Source: Flavobacterium sp.
GTDB taxonomy: Bacteria; Bacteroidota; Bacteroidia; Flavobacteriales; Flavobacteriaceae
NCBI RefSeq assembly: GCF_027531705.1
Contig: NZ_JAPZSP010000017.1
Coordinates: 1-64,000 of the forward strand
DNA: 64,000 bases
Direction of reading: 5' to 3'
A program made the position numbers and the translations under genes. The first letter of the stretch is position 1; each line of letters starts with the position of its first letter. A model generated the notes under the pieces. That model saw only the letters and a list, made by a program, of their open reading frames with translations, had not been told where the DNA came from and made no database searches. Positions 1 to 9,047 of the stretch are shown here, piece after piece.

Positions 1-211
1 AACAGATGAAAGAAAGATTGGCTTTTTCTAATTTGATTCCTTTTATTTTAGCGACTTTTTCCAATGCTTTATGGTTGGTGATATCACATCCTAAGCCATA
101 AACCGTATCGGTTGGATAAATAACCAAACCACCATTTCTAAGAATCTCAACTACTTTTTTAACAGCCGCTTCGTTTGGTTTGTCTTCGTATATTTTGATA
201 AACTGACTCAT
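1..211 (-). CDS. L-threonylcarbamoyladenylate synthase (Sua5/YciO/YrdC family), N-terminal part
   Basis: Only the first 70 residues are present; the gene runs off the left edge. It begins at the ATG at 209-211 (minus strand). The reading includes IYPTDTVYGLGCD, the nucleotide-binding signature of the YrdC fold, and a following K-x-K (KIKGIK). Known role of the family: making threonylcarbamoyl-AMP from threonine, bicarbonate and ATP for the t6A37 modification of tRNAs, in the cytoplasm. The paralogous YciO subfamily shares the same N-terminus, so assignment to the true Sua5/TsaC role is not certain from this fragment. A clean TAnnTTTG element lies about 50 bp upstream, shared in the divergent intergenic region with the esterase gene. 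Confidence 0.8.
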   Translation of the reverse strand, partial: MSQFIKIYEDKPNEAAVKKVVEILRNGGLVIYPTDTVYGLGCDITNHKALEKVAKIKGIKLEKANLSFIC

Positions 212-257
212 TTGTTTGCTGTAAAATATTAAAACATCTATTTTTACGTTATTATTA

Positions 258-265
258 CAAAGATA
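258..265 (-). promoter_or_regulatory. -7 element TATCTTTG for the YrdC-family gene
   Basis: Exact match to the Bacteroidetes housekeeping consensus TAnnTTTG on the minus strand, 47 bp before the ATG. Confidence 0.5.
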
Positions 266-273
266 CGCAACCT

Positions 274-1104
274 ATGAAAATTAAATTTCTTTTTTTCGGA
301 TTTATTGCACTTCTATTTTTCTCCTGTAATTCAGAGGAAACTATAAATCAAAACTTGGATGCAAAAACGATTTTAAATGTTAGTTATGGAAATAATGTTC
401 AGCAAAAATTCGATTTATATCTTCCTGCCAATAGAACTACAAATACCAAAACATTGATTCTTGTTCATGGCGGTGGTTGGATTGAAGGTGACAAAGCAGA
501 TATGAATTATGCCGTTGATATCGTAAAACAGTATTTACCAGAATATGCAATAGCCAATATAAATTACCGATTAGCAACCACTGGAAACCCAGCTTTTCCA
601 ATGCAAATTGACGATATTGAAAGTGTCATTACAAAACTAAAAACAGAAGATTATCAAATTTCGGATGATTTTGGTTTTATAGGTGTAAGTGCTGGTGCTC
701 ATTTGTCAATGTTATACAGTTATGCTTATAATTCGGATATAAAAGTTGTTTGCAGTATCGTTGGCCCAACAAATTTTACGGATGTAAATTATACTTCAAA
801 TCCTTTTATGGTTGCTATGTTTCAATCGGCAACTGGATTGGTTTATTCAGAAAACATTGGCTTTTATCAACAAATTAGTCCTTTTCACAGAGCAACTGCA
901 AATTCTCAACCAACCATTTTACTTTATGGAAATGCAGATCCATTGATTCCAACTACACAAGGTCAAGATATGCATGCCAAATTAAATGAACTCGGCGTTT
1001 ACAACGAATTTTATTTATACAATGGTGGTCACGGTGATTGGGCAATAAATGATCAAATTGATGCTTATAACAGAATGGTGGATTTTATTAAAAATAAATT
1101 CTAA
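274..1104 (+). CDS. Lipoprotein alpha/beta hydrolase (esterase/carboxylesterase-like)
   Basis: 276 aa. The N-terminus is a lipoprotein signal with lipobox LFFSC (Cys18), so an anchored envelope protein is expected. The alpha/beta hydrolase landmarks are all visible: oxyanion-hole motif HGGGW at 65-69, nucleophile elbow GVSAG with Ser139, Asp222 in YGNADPLIP and His253 in GGHGDW, which together make a plausible catalytic triad. The HGGGW motif is typical of the BD-FAE/hormone-sensitive-lipase-like carboxylesterases, so it probably cleaves an ester (for example an acyl or acetyl sugar), but the substrate cannot be told. The 3' end overlaps the stop of the convergent helicase gene by 4 bp, with no room for a separate terminator. 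Confidence 0.8.
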   Translation: MKIKFLFFGFIALLFFSCNSEETINQNLDAKTILNVSYGNNVQQKFDLYLPANRTTNTKTLILVHGGGWIEGDKADMNYAVDIVKQYLPEYAIANINYRLATTGNPAFPMQIDDIESVITKLKTEDYQISDDFGFIGVSAGAHLSMLYSYAYNSDIKVVCSIVGPTNFTDVNYTSNPFMVAMFQSATGLVYSENIGFYQQISPFHRATANSQPTILLYGNADPLIPTTQGQDMHAKLNELGVYNEFYLYNGGHGDWAINDQIDAYNRMVDFIKNKF

Positions 1105-3422
1105 CCAATCACATCCAATTTAGCAAAACGCAATAATAGCTTTTTGATACCGCCTACTTCAAATTTGATTTCGGCTTTTTTGTCGGCGCCTGCTCCTTCT
1201 AAGTTTAAGATTTCGCCTTTTCCAAAACGTTCGTGCATTACGACATTTCCAACAGTTAATCCGCTATCAAACAAGTTATTATTTGATTGACTTCCTGAAT
1301 TTAGTGGTTTTAATTTTCTGATAGTTACTGTTGGTTCTTCACCATATTTTTTTGGTGGCGTTCCCGAAGTTGGTTTTGCCAATCGTAGTTTCGATTTATC
1401 AATATCACCAAAAATGTCGGTATCAATCATTGGTTTGTAACGATAATTGGTTTCTTCTGGCGTTATATATTCTAAATATTGAGAATCAATCTCATTGATA
1501 AATCGAGAAGGTTCGCTGTCTGTTAGTTTTCCCCAACGGTAACGCGATTGTGCATACGTTAAATAAGCTTGTTGCTCAGCTCGCGTTAAAGCAACGTAAA
1601 ACAAACGACGTTCTTCTTCCAATTCACTTCGGGTATTCAAACTCATAGCACTTGGAAACAAATCTTCTTCTAGACCAACCACAAAAACATGAGGAAACTC
1701 TAACCCTTTTGCCAAGTGAATTGTCATTAAGGCAACTCTGTCATCATCGCCAGTATCTTTGTCTAAGTCTGTTGCCAGTGCTACATCTTCCAAAAATTCA
1801 GCTAATGCACCACGAGCGCCATCAACCTCTTTTTGACCTTCGGTAAAATCTTTTATACCATTCAACAACTCTTCAATATTTTCAATACGAGCAATTCCTT
1901 CTGGTGTAGCATCTTTTTTTAATTCTTGCACCAAACCTGTTTTTTTGGTTACATGATCGGTCAAGAAAAAAGCATCCTGATTTTCATTTATTACTTGAAA
2001 ACTTTGAATCATCGTAACAAAATCAAGCAATTTTTGTTTGGTTCCCGAATTTAATTTCAAATCTATTTTTTCAATATTTTGCATTACTTCAAAAATAGAA
2101 CGCTTGTAATGATTGGCGGCAATCGTCAGTTTTTCAACAGTTGTATCACCAATTCCACGAGCTGGATAATTGATAACACGAATCAATGCTTCTTCATCTT
2201 TCGGATTTACAACCAATCGCAAATAACAAAGAACATCTTTAATTTCTTTTCTTTGATAGAAAGACAAACCACCATAAATTCGATACGGAATATCGCGTTT
2301 TCGCAAAGCATCTTCCATCGCTCTTGATTGCGCATTGGTTCTATACAAAATCGCAAAATGCCCATTCATCAACTGGTTTTGCATTTTTTGTTCCCAAATA
2401 GTGCTGGCTACAAATCTGCCTTCTTCGCTATCGGTAATACTTCGGTTGACTTTTATTTTGTTTCCATAATCATTGGCTGTCCAAACTACTTTTTCTAATT
2501 TGGTTTTATTTTTATCAATGATATTATTGGCCGCTTCTACAATATTTTTTGTCGAACGGTAATTTTGTTCTAATCGGTAGGTTTTTACATTTTCGTAATC
2601 TTTTTGAAAATTCAAAATGTTATTGATATTCGCACCACGAAAAGCATAAATACTCTGTGCATCATCACCAACTACGCAAATATTTTGAAATCTATCAGAC
2701 AAAGCTCGCACAATCAAATATTGAGAATGATTGGTATCCTGGTACTCATCGACCAAAATGTAGCGAAAACGATCTTGGTATTTGGCTAAAACATCTGGAA
2801 AACGATTTAACAACTCATTGGTTTTCAGCAATAAATCATCAAAATCCATTGCTCCAGCTTTGAAACATCTATCCACATAATTTTGATAAATTTCGCCTAA
2901 TCTCGGCTTTTTTGACATCGCATCAGCTTCTTGCAATTCTGGATTATTGAAATAGGCTTTTACAGTTATCAATGAATTTTTATAAGAAGAAATTCGACCA
3001 AGAACTTGTTTGGGTTTGTAAACATCTCTATCCAGCTGCATTTCTTTGATAATCGCCGAAATCAATCGCACAGAATCTTGCGTGTCATAAATGGTAAAAT
3101 TTGAAGGATAGCCCAATTTGTCCGATTCTGAACGCAAAATTCGAGCAAAAACAGAGTGAAAAGTTCCCATCCAAAGGTTTTTGGCTTCGTTGTTTCCGAC
3201 AATATCAGCAATACGTTTTTTCATTTCGCGAGCCGCTTTGTTGGTAAATGTTAGTGCCAAAATACTAAAGGCATCAACACCCAAGCTCATCAAATAGGCA
3301 ATTCGTATAGTCAAAACACGCGTCTTGCCAGAACCTGCACCAGCGATAATAATCATTGGTCCGTCTTTTTGTAAAACTGGTTCTTGTTGGGCATCGTTAA
3401 GTTGACTAATGTACTTTTGCAT
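1101..3422 (-). CDS. pcrA: UvrD/PcrA-type superfamily 1 DNA helicase
   Basis: 773 aa, full length for PcrA/UvrD. Visible motifs: Q-motif region LNDAQQEPV near residue 8, Walker A GAGSGKT at 28-34, motif Ia ALTFTNKAAREM at 56-67, Walker B LVDEYQDT ending near 230, motif III GDDAQSIYAFRGA near 252, motif IV QNYRST, and motifs V/VI (MTIHLAKGLEFPHVF and VALTRA). The C-terminus VGNVVMHERFGKGEIL looks like the Tudor-like domain of PcrA that contacts RNA polymerase. Known role: ATP-driven 3'-5' unwinding in nucleotide excision repair, mismatch repair and clearing of RecA or stalled polymerase. It stands alone on the minus strand, and its only neighbours are divergent or convergent genes. Confidence 0.93.
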   Translation of the reverse strand: MQKYISQLNDAQQEPVLQKDGPMIIIAGAGSGKTRVLTIRIAYLMSLGVDAFSILALTFTNKAAREMKKRIADIVGNNEAKNLWMGTFHSVFARILRSESDKLGYPSNFTIYDTQDSVRLISAIIKEMQLDRDVYKPKQVLGRISSYKNSLITVKAYFNNPELQEADAMSKKPRLGEIYQNYVDRCFKAGAMDFDDLLLKTNELLNRFPDVLAKYQDRFRYILVDEYQDTNHSQYLIVRALSDRFQNICVVGDDAQSIYAFRGANINNILNFQKDYENVKTYRLEQNYRSTKNIVEAANNIIDKNKTKLEKVVWTANDYGNKIKVNRSITDSEEGRFVASTIWEQKMQNQLMNGHFAILYRTNAQSRAMEDALRKRDIPYRIYGGLSFYQRKEIKDVLCYLRLVVNPKDEEALIRVINYPARGIGDTTVEKLTIAANHYKRSIFEVMQNIEKIDLKLNSGTKQKLLDFVTMIQSFQVINENQDAFFLTDHVTKKTGLVQELKKDATPEGIARIENIEELLNGIKDFTEGQKEVDGARGALAEFLEDVALATDLDKDTGDDDRVALMTIHLAKGLEFPHVFVVGLEEDLFPSAMSLNTRSELEEERRLFYVALTRAEQQAYLTYAQSRYRWGKLTDSEPSRFINEIDSQYLEYITPEETNYRYKPMIDTDIFGDIDKSKLRLAKPTSGTPPKKYGEEPTVTIRKLKPLNSGSQSNNNLFDSGLTVGNVVMHERFGKGEILNLEGAGADKKAEIKFEVGGIKKLLLRFAKLDVIG

Positions 3423-3495
3423 AGAAATGAAAATAAAAATCCAAAATTAAGCTTAGTACATTCAAATTGCAATATATTTTTATAGTTTATTCTAT

Positions 3496-3503
3496 TATAT
3501 TTG
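3496..3503 (+). promoter_or_regulatory. -7 element TATATTTG upstream of the 3532 gene
   Basis: Perfect TAnnTTTG, with a predicted start of transcription about 22 bp before the ATG at 3532. It probably drives the 3532-6304 gene run. Confidence 0.55.
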
Positions 3504-3531
3504 TCAACAATTACTAATTACATCTTTATTT

Positions 3532-4056
3532 ATGAATACCGAAAAAATCATCGAATTAGCTTTTTACACTTTACCAGCCTTGATTACTGGAGCTGTTGCC
3601 TATTATTTCTTTCAACAATTTGTTGTAAATGAAGATAACAGAAGACGTTTCTTATTGATGAAAGAAAATCAAAAAGATGCTTTACCCTTGCGTTTACAAG
3701 CTTATGAAAGATTAACGTTGTTTATGGAAAGAATCAATCCGACCAAATTATTGATTAGAATTGCTCCGATTTCGCAAAATAAAAACGATTATGAAAATTA
3801 TGTTATTGCCCAAATTGAGCAAGAATTTGAACATAATTTGACACAACAAATTTACGTTTCTGAGGAATGTTGGACTATTGTTATGACGGCAAAAAATGCG
3901 ACTATTCAAATGATTAGAAAAACGAGTATGAGCGAAAAAATTGAAAATGCCGATAAACTTCGTGAAACCATTTTGAACGATACTTTTGATAGACCATCGC
4001 CAAGTAGTACTGCATTGGCTTTTATAAATAGTGAAGTAAAATCTTTTTTAGCTTAA
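3532..4056 (+). CDS. Conserved hypothetical protein with one N-terminal membrane segment
   Basis: 174 aa, function not recognised. Residues about 7-30 (IELAFYTLPALITGAVAYYF) form a single hydrophobic segment, followed by a charged cytoplasmic-looking domain with NRRRFLLMKENQKDALPLRLQAYERL. This arrangement, a short membrane anchor then a helical domain with a conserved RLQAYERL stretch, is common in flavobacterial conserved proteins of unknown function. It lies 12 bp upstream of the DUF3667 gene on the same strand and has a good promoter element upstream, so it is likely the first gene of a small operon with the next two. No catalytic motif is visible. Confidence 0.65.
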   Translation: MNTEKIIELAFYTLPALITGAVAYYFFQQFVVNEDNRRRFLLMKENQKDALPLRLQAYERLTLFMERINPTKLLIRIAPISQNKNDYENYVIAQIEQEFEHNLTQQIYVSEECWTIVMTAKNATIQMIRKTSMSEKIENADKLRETILNDTFDRPSPSSTALAFINSEVKSFLA

Positions 4057-4068
4057 ATCAATAACGTT

Positions 4069-5268
4069 ATGTCCAGAAGTAAAATTCGTATTGATAAGAC
4101 TTGTCTAAACTGTAATCATGTTGTTGCAGAACGTTTTTGTCCTAATTGTGGTCAAGAAAACACTGACAGTCGAAAATCATTTCATGAACTATTTTTTCAT
4201 TTTTTTGAAGATTTGACGCATTATGAAAATTCCTTTTGGAAAACAATTCGAAATTTACTTTTCAAACCTTCTGCACTTACAAAAGAATATCTATCGGGCA
4301 AAAGAATGTCCTATTTAGCCCCGATTAGATTGTATATTTTTATTAGTTTTTTGACCTTTTTCTTAATTGCGGTTTTACCAGGAAAAAACATTAAAGATTC
4401 AATATTACAAAAAGAAAAAAAAGAAGCTTCAACAAATAAAAATATTTCAATAAAAAAACATTTAGTTATAGGTAAAGAAGGTATAGGCAATACTAATGAT
4501 GATTTTGAAGATGAAGATGATAAAAACGAATATTACAATTACGATAGCATAAAAGCTGTCGAAGATGCAAAAAAAGAGCCTACTAAAGAAGAAAAAGAGA
4601 TTCAACAACTACTAAAAAATAGTAAAGTTTCAAAATCAACAAAAGATACAATATTAAGCCTTTTAGAAAAATCAAAAGTCGAAAAGGAAGCTGAAGATGG
4701 TTTTATAAATTTTGGATATAATTCAATTGAAGAGCTTGATTCTGTTCAGAAATATGGTAAAGAAGAAGATAAAGAAGATGCTTTTACCTATTGGATTACC
4801 AAAAAAACACTTCAAGTAAAAAAAGAAAATACAAAAGAGCAAATTATTGAGACAGGAATCGCTTCTGCTAAAAGTAATTTTCCAAAAGTGTTACTGATTT
4901 ACATGCCAATTTTTGCATTATTACTATGGCTTTTCCATAGCAAAAAAAGATGGTATTATTTTGATCATGGCATCTTTACATTGCATTATTTTTCTTTTTT
5001 ATTATTAATAAATTTGATCATGTTTGTGCTGCGAAAACTCATAAGTTCTTGCGGAGAAAATCAATTTATCTCTGTTATTGAAATCATAATTTCGTTTGTG
5101 GGTTATCTATGGATGTTCTATTACTTTTATCCAGCGCATCATCGTTTTTATGGCGAAACTAGGATTGTTTCTTTTATAAAAAGTTCAATCTTGTTTTTTA
5201 TCAATATGATTTTTATAATAATTTTACTTGTCGCTTTCTTTTTATATACATTAGTAACAATTCATTAA
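4069..5268 (+). CDS. DUF3667 family membrane protein with N-terminal zinc ribbon
   Basis: 399 aa. The N-terminus has a four-cysteine zinc ribbon (CLNCNHVVAERFCPNCG, two CxxC pairs), followed by SFHELFFHFFEDLTHYENSFWKT and the segment LLFKPSALTKEYLSGKR, the recognisable core of DUF3667. A hydrophobic segment sits at about 88-105 (LYIFISFLTFFLIAVLP), then a long charged Lys/Glu-rich insertion (about residues 105-265), then three or more C-terminal membrane spans. Family function is unknown. The acidic/basic insertion is unusually long and low in complexity. The start is 12 bp after the previous stop and the stop is 1 bp before the next ATG, so the three genes are probably co-transcribed. Confidence 0.75.
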   Translation: MSRSKIRIDKTCLNCNHVVAERFCPNCGQENTDSRKSFHELFFHFFEDLTHYENSFWKTIRNLLFKPSALTKEYLSGKRMSYLAPIRLYIFISFLTFFLIAVLPGKNIKDSILQKEKKEASTNKNISIKKHLVIGKEGIGNTNDDFEDEDDKNEYYNYDSIKAVEDAKKEPTKEEKEIQQLLKNSKVSKSTKDTILSLLEKSKVEKEAEDGFINFGYNSIEELDSVQKYGKEEDKEDAFTYWITKKTLQVKKENTKEQIIETGIASAKSNFPKVLLIYMPIFALLLWLFHSKKRWYYFDHGIFTLHYFSFLLLINLIMFVLRKLISSCGENQFISVIEIIISFVGYLWMFYYFYPAHHRFYGETRIVSFIKSSILFFINMIFIIILLVAFFLYTLVTIH

Positions 5269-5269
5269 A

Positions 5270-6304
5270 ATGAAAAAAATAACTCTTTTAATTATATCAT
5301 TTTTAGCGATTTCATGTTCAACTTCTAAAAATGTAGAACCAAAAAAATCCGAAACAAAAGTTTTTGATGAGAACAATTACATAAATGTCATTTCATCTGA
5401 AAGTTTAAAAACCAATTTGACTATTATAGCTTCCGATGAAATGCAAGGCAGAAATACTGGCGAACTAGGACAAAAAAAAGCGGGTGAATATATTATAAAT
5501 CAGCATAAAGCCAATGGACTTTCTTTTCCAAAAGGTGCAACCAATTTTTATCAAAAAGTGCCTTCTGAATTCATGAAAAAAGGATTTAGTCCAAAGCTAA
5601 ATGATTCAGAAAATATTTGGATTTATATTGAAGGTTCTGAAAAACCAGATGAAGTTGTGGTAGTTTCGGCACATTATGATCATGTTGGAGTAAAAAATGA
5701 CGAAATTTACAATGGTGCCGATGATGATGGTTCGGGAACAGTTGCTCTAATCGAAATTGCAAAAGCGTTTCAAAAAGCAAAAAATGATGGTTTTGGACCA
5801 AAACGTTCGGTATTAATTTTACATGTAACAGGCGAAGAACACGGACTTCATGGCTCTAGATATTATTCTGAAAATCCTTTATTTCCTTTAGCAAAAACCG
5901 TTGCCGATGTTAATATTGATATGGTTGGTCGAAGAGATGATTTTCATAAAGATTCAAATAATTATGTTTACCTTATTGGTTCCGATTATTTGTCTACTGA
6001 TTTATTCAATATATGTGAAAACGTAAATAAAACGTTTACGAACTTAACATTAGACTACAAATACAACGACCGTAAAGACCCAAACCGTTTTTACTATCGT
6101 TCAGACCATTACAATTTTGCTAAAAACGGAATTCCATCTGTATTTTTATTCAACGGAACACATGCCGATTACCACAAACCAACCGATGACGTAGAAAAAA
6201 TTGAATTTGACGCTTTAACCAAAAGAACAAAACTTGCATTTGCAATAGCGTGGGAAATCGCAAATAGAAAAGACAGACTTGTTGTTGATAAAGATGGAAA
6301 ATAG
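5270..6304 (+). CDS. M28 family zinc metallopeptidase, lipoprotein
   Basis: 344 aa with lipoprotein signal (FLAISC, Cys16). The co-catalytic zinc ligands of the M28 (aminopeptidase Y/QPCT-like) family are visible: His135 in SAHYDHVG, Asp151 region in NGADDDGSG, Glu189-Glu190 in TGEEHG, Asp217 in NIDMVGR, and a late His in FNGTHADYHKPTDD. The family removes N-terminal residues from peptides, and the lipid anchor places this member in the envelope, probably the periplasm or cell surface. The start is 1 bp after the DUF3667 stop, which indicates translational coupling. A strong hairpin terminator follows the stop. Confidence 0.88.
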   Translation: MKKITLLIISFLAISCSTSKNVEPKKSETKVFDENNYINVISSESLKTNLTIIASDEMQGRNTGELGQKKAGEYIINQHKANGLSFPKGATNFYQKVPSEFMKKGFSPKLNDSENIWIYIEGSEKPDEVVVVSAHYDHVGVKNDEIYNGADDDGSGTVALIEIAKAFQKAKNDGFGPKRSVLILHVTGEEHGLHGSRYYSENPLFPLAKTVADVNIDMVGRRDDFHKDSNNYVYLIGSDYLSTDLFNICENVNKTFTNLTLDYKYNDRKDPNRFYYRSDHYNFAKNGIPSVFLFNGTHADYHKPTDDVEKIEFDALTKRTKLAFAIAWEIANRKDRLVVDKDGK

Positions 6305-6346
6305 ATTGGAAAAATTCCAAATTTCAAAACCCAAATTACAATAAAA

Positions 6347-6390
6347 AAATCCCAAACTCCTAAAATTGGAATTTGGGATTTGTTTTTTTG
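6347..6390. terminator. Bidirectional hairpin terminator between M28 peptidase and ABC-F genes
   Basis: Stem AAATCCCAAACTCC (6347-6360) pairs with 6368-6381 with one mismatch and a 7-nt loop. An A-tract precedes it and a T-tract follows, so it can terminate both convergent genes. Confidence 0.75.
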
Positions 6391-6399
6391 TGCTTTTAT

Positions 6400-8016
6400 T
6401 TAACTATACATTGTTTTTCTTAATTCTTGTACTTTTTCATCATCAAGATAATCATCAAAAGTCATGTAACGGTCAATTGCTCCTTTTGGTGTTAACTCCA
6501 CTACTCTATTTCCAACAGTTTGTGCAAACTCGTGGTCATGTGTTGTGAAAATTACAGAACCTTTAAAGTTTTTCAATGAGTTATTGAAAGCCGTAATCGA
6601 TTCCAAATCTAAGTGATTGGTTGGTTCGTCTATCATTAATACATTGGCTCTTTCCATCATCATTCTAGATAACATACAACGCACTTTTTCGCCACCTGAT
6701 AATACGCGACTTGTTTTTAATGCTTCTTCTCCAGAAAAAATCATTTTACCCAAAAACCCACGTATGTTTACTTCTTCACGCTCTTCTTCGGTTTTAGCCC
6801 ATTGACGCAACCAATCTACTAATGAATAATCGTTTTCAAAAAAAGAATGATTATCAACTGGTAAATAAGCTTGGTTAGTTGTAACTCCCCAATCATACGT
6901 TCCTGAATCGGCTTTTTGAATTCCATTTAAAATATCATAAAAAGCTGTAGTTGCTCTTGAGTCTTTTGAGAACAAAACAATCTTATCACCTTTTGCCATG
7001 TTCAAGTCAACTCCTGAAAATAACGTTTCGCCATCAACAGAAGCACTCAAATTTTGCACATTCAAAATTTGATCGCCTGCTTCACGCTCTTGGTCAAAAA
7101 TAATTGCAGGATAACGACGACTTGATGGTTTTATATCAGAAATATTCAATTTAGAAATCATTTTTTTACGAGAAGTCGCTTGCTTAGATTTGGCAACATT
7201 CGCACTAAAACGACGGATAAATTCTTCTAACTCGGCTTTCTTTTCTTCGGCTTTTTTGTTTTGTTGCGCACGTTGTTTTGCTGCCAACTGACTAGATTCG
7301 TACCAAAAAGTATAATTTCCTGAGTAATGGTTTATTTTTCCAAAATCGATATCAGAAATATGCGTACAAACAGCATCTAAAAAGTGTCTGTCGTGCGAAA
7401 CAACAATTACGGTATTTTCATAATTAGCCAAGAAATTTTCTAACCAAGCAATGGTTTCAAAATCCAAGTCATTGGTTGGCTCATCCATAATCAACACATC
7501 AGGATTTCCAAATAATGCTTGTGCTAACAACACTCTAACTTTCAATTTACCATCCAAATCAGCCATCATCGTGTAATGATTGTCTTCGGTAATTCCAAGA
7601 TTTGACAACATCGCAGCCGCATCAGAATCGGCGTTCCAGCCATTCATTTCTTCAAATTGAACTTGCAATTCTCCAATTCTATCGGCATTTTCATCAGTAT
7701 AATCAAGATACAATTGATCCATTTCTTGTTTTACAGCAAACAATACTTTATTTCCCATCATCACCGTTTCGAGAACTGTATGTTCGTCAAACAAGTTGTG
7801 ATTTTGGTTCAAAACCGACATTCTTTTTCCAGATTCTAAATGAACATGACCAGAAGTTGGATCGATATCGCCCGAAATAATTTTTAAAAAAGTAGATTTT
7901 CCAGCTCCGTTTGCTCCAATTACGCCGTAAATATTACCTTGTGTAAAGGTTGTGTTTACTTCATCAAATAAGATTCTTTTGCCAAACTGAACTGATAAAT
8001 TATTAACTGTTAACAT
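6400..8016 (-). CDS. ABC-F family ATPase, YbiT-like
   Basis: 538 aa, two ABC domains without membrane segments. NBD1: Walker A GANGAGKS at 34-41, Walker B VLIMDEPTND at 174-183, H-loop SHDRH at 207-211. A linker with SANVAKSKQATSRKKM (about 271-286) matches the P-site tRNA-interaction linker of YbiT-type ABC-F proteins. NBD2: signature VLSGGEK at 438-444 and Walker B VLMIDEPTNH, but the Walker A region reads LFSKDSRATT (348-357) and lacks the GK[ST] lysine. NBD1 in turn lacks a canonical LSGGE (MADLDGKLKVRV). One composite ATP site should therefore be intact and the other degenerate. Known family role: binding the ribosomal E site and tuning translation. A flavobacterial promoter element lies 25 bp upstream. 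Confidence 0.88.
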   Translation of the reverse strand: MLTVNNLSVQFGKRILFDEVNTTFTQGNIYGVIGANGAGKSTFLKIISGDIDPTSGHVHLESGKRMSVLNQNHNLFDEHTVLETVMMGNKVLFAVKQEMDQLYLDYTDENADRIGELQVQFEEMNGWNADSDAAAMLSNLGITEDNHYTMMADLDGKLKVRVLLAQALFGNPDVLIMDEPTNDLDFETIAWLENFLANYENTVIVVSHDRHFLDAVCTHISDIDFGKINHYSGNYTFWYESSQLAAKQRAQQNKKAEEKKAELEEFIRRFSANVAKSKQATSRKKMISKLNISDIKPSSRRYPAIIFDQEREAGDQILNVQNLSASVDGETLFSGVDLNMAKGDKIVLFSKDSRATTAFYDILNGIQKADSGTYDWGVTTNQAYLPVDNHSFFENDYSLVDWLRQWAKTEEEREEVNIRGFLGKMIFSGEEALKTSRVLSGGEKVRCMLSRMMMERANVLMIDEPTNHLDLESITAFNNSLKNFKGSVIFTTHDHEFAQTVGNRVVELTPKGAIDRYMTFDDYLDDEKVQELRKTMYS

Positions 8017-8040
8017 GAATTAGGTATTTTAATTTGGGTG

Positions 8041-8048
8041 CAAAAGTA
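8041..8048 (-). promoter_or_regulatory. -7 element TACTTTTG for the ABC-F gene
   Basis: Exact TAnnTTTG on the minus strand, 25 bp before the ATG at 8016. Confidence 0.5.
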
Positions 8049-8052
8049 AGCA

Positions 8053-8088
8053 TTAGTGATTAGTTTTTAGTGATTAGTAATTAGTTTT
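8053..8088. repeat. AT-rich short direct repeats (TAGTGATTAGT type)
   Basis: The words TTAGTGATTAGT, TTAGTGATTAGT and TAATTAGT follow one another between divergent genes. A similar run lies at 33826-33859. No function can be assigned. The rest of this intergenic stretch up to 8309 holds nothing I can identify. Confidence 0.45.
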
Positions 8089-8309
8089 TTTTCAAACCTA
8101 TTTGTACGCAATCTTGTTCATAAACAACAAAAAACAAGCATTTAAAGGTTGCAAGAAATTTTAATACTAATTAATATTGTGTTATCAAGCTATATTTAAG
8201 TTTAAGTTGTTGGAAATTTTCATCTATTGAATAAAAAAAAATAGGTCAAATAAATCCATATTCACAATCAAATTAAAAATCCTACTTTAGCTAAAATTTA
8301 CAAACCTTT

Positions 8310-9047
8310 ATGACCTTTCCTTTTCAATTTGATTTCTTTGGCGAAAAAGTTCATTACCATTTTATTTTTGAAACGTTGGCATTTTTCATTGGCGTTCGCT
8401 TATATTATTACCACAAAAAAAGAATAACAGATTCCATTTCCGACATCAATCGTTTGTGGATTATGTTAGGTGCTATGATTGGTGCGCTTATCGGTTCGAG
8501 AGTGATTGCTATGCTCGAAAATCCTTCTGAAATTGCAAATCAAACTTGGCTTACTTTTTACCAAAACAAAACCGTTGCTGGCGGATTTTTGGGTGGCTTA
8601 TTTGGTGTAGAAATTATCAAAAAGATAATTGGAGTAAAAATTGCTTCTGGCGATATTTATGTAATTCCGATAATAGTTGCGCTTTTTATTGGAAGAATAG
8701 GCTGTTTTTCGATGGGAATTGCCGAAGCAACTTACGGAATAGAAACTACTTTTTTCACTGGAATGAATCTTGGCGACGGAAAGTTACGACATCCTGTGGC
8801 TTTATATGAAATGATTTATATGGTGTTGCTTTTCTTTCTTTTCAGAAGAATTAAAAATATGGATTTTGTAAATGGTGACCGATTTAAATTATTCATGGTT
8901 TTATATTTTTTGTATCGATTTTCCGTTGAATTTTTCAAGCCATATCAACCTTTATTCTTATATTTGAGTAGTATTCAATGGAGTGCGATTTTTATATTTA
9001 TTTACTATTATAAATTTATTTTACGATTATTTAATTATGCCAAATAG
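8310..9047 (+). CDS. Prolipoprotein diacylglyceryl transferase (Lgt)-like membrane protein
   Basis: 245 aa with about seven hydrophobic segments. Lgt-family landmarks: VAGGFLGGLFG (about 90-100), GRIGCFSMGIAEATYG (about 130-145), HPVALYEMIYMVLLFFLF, and YRFSVEFFKPYQP near the C-terminus. Compared with canonical Lgt, the catalytic-histidine motif HGG reads AGG here and the GRxGNFxNGE motif is altered to GRIGCFSMGIAE, while the late R-x3-E-F-F is kept. It is thus an Lgt-fold paralogue that may not be the housekeeping lipoprotein enzyme. The following radical SAM gene starts inside its last codons (11-bp overlap), so the two are translationally coupled and likely act on one lipid substrate. Confidence 0.75.
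   Translation: MTFPFQFDFFGEKVHYHFIFETLAFFIGVRLYYYHKKRITDSISDINRLWIMLGAMIGALIGSRVIAMLENPSEIANQTWLTFYQNKTVAGGFLGGLFGVEIIKKIIGVKIASGDIYVIPIIVALFIGRIGCFSMGIAEATYGIETTFFTGMNLGDGKLRHPVALYEMIYMVLLFFLFRRIKNMDFVNGDRFKLFMVLYFLYRFSVEFFKPYQPLFLYLSSIQWSAIFIFIYYYKFILRLFNYAK

Noticed and set aside
8983..9036. Earlier start for the radical SAM gene
   Set aside because: It would add 18 residues read out of frame from the Lgt-like gene; the ATG at 9037 gives the expected MPNRPYIYYDYTKSLCPTC start.
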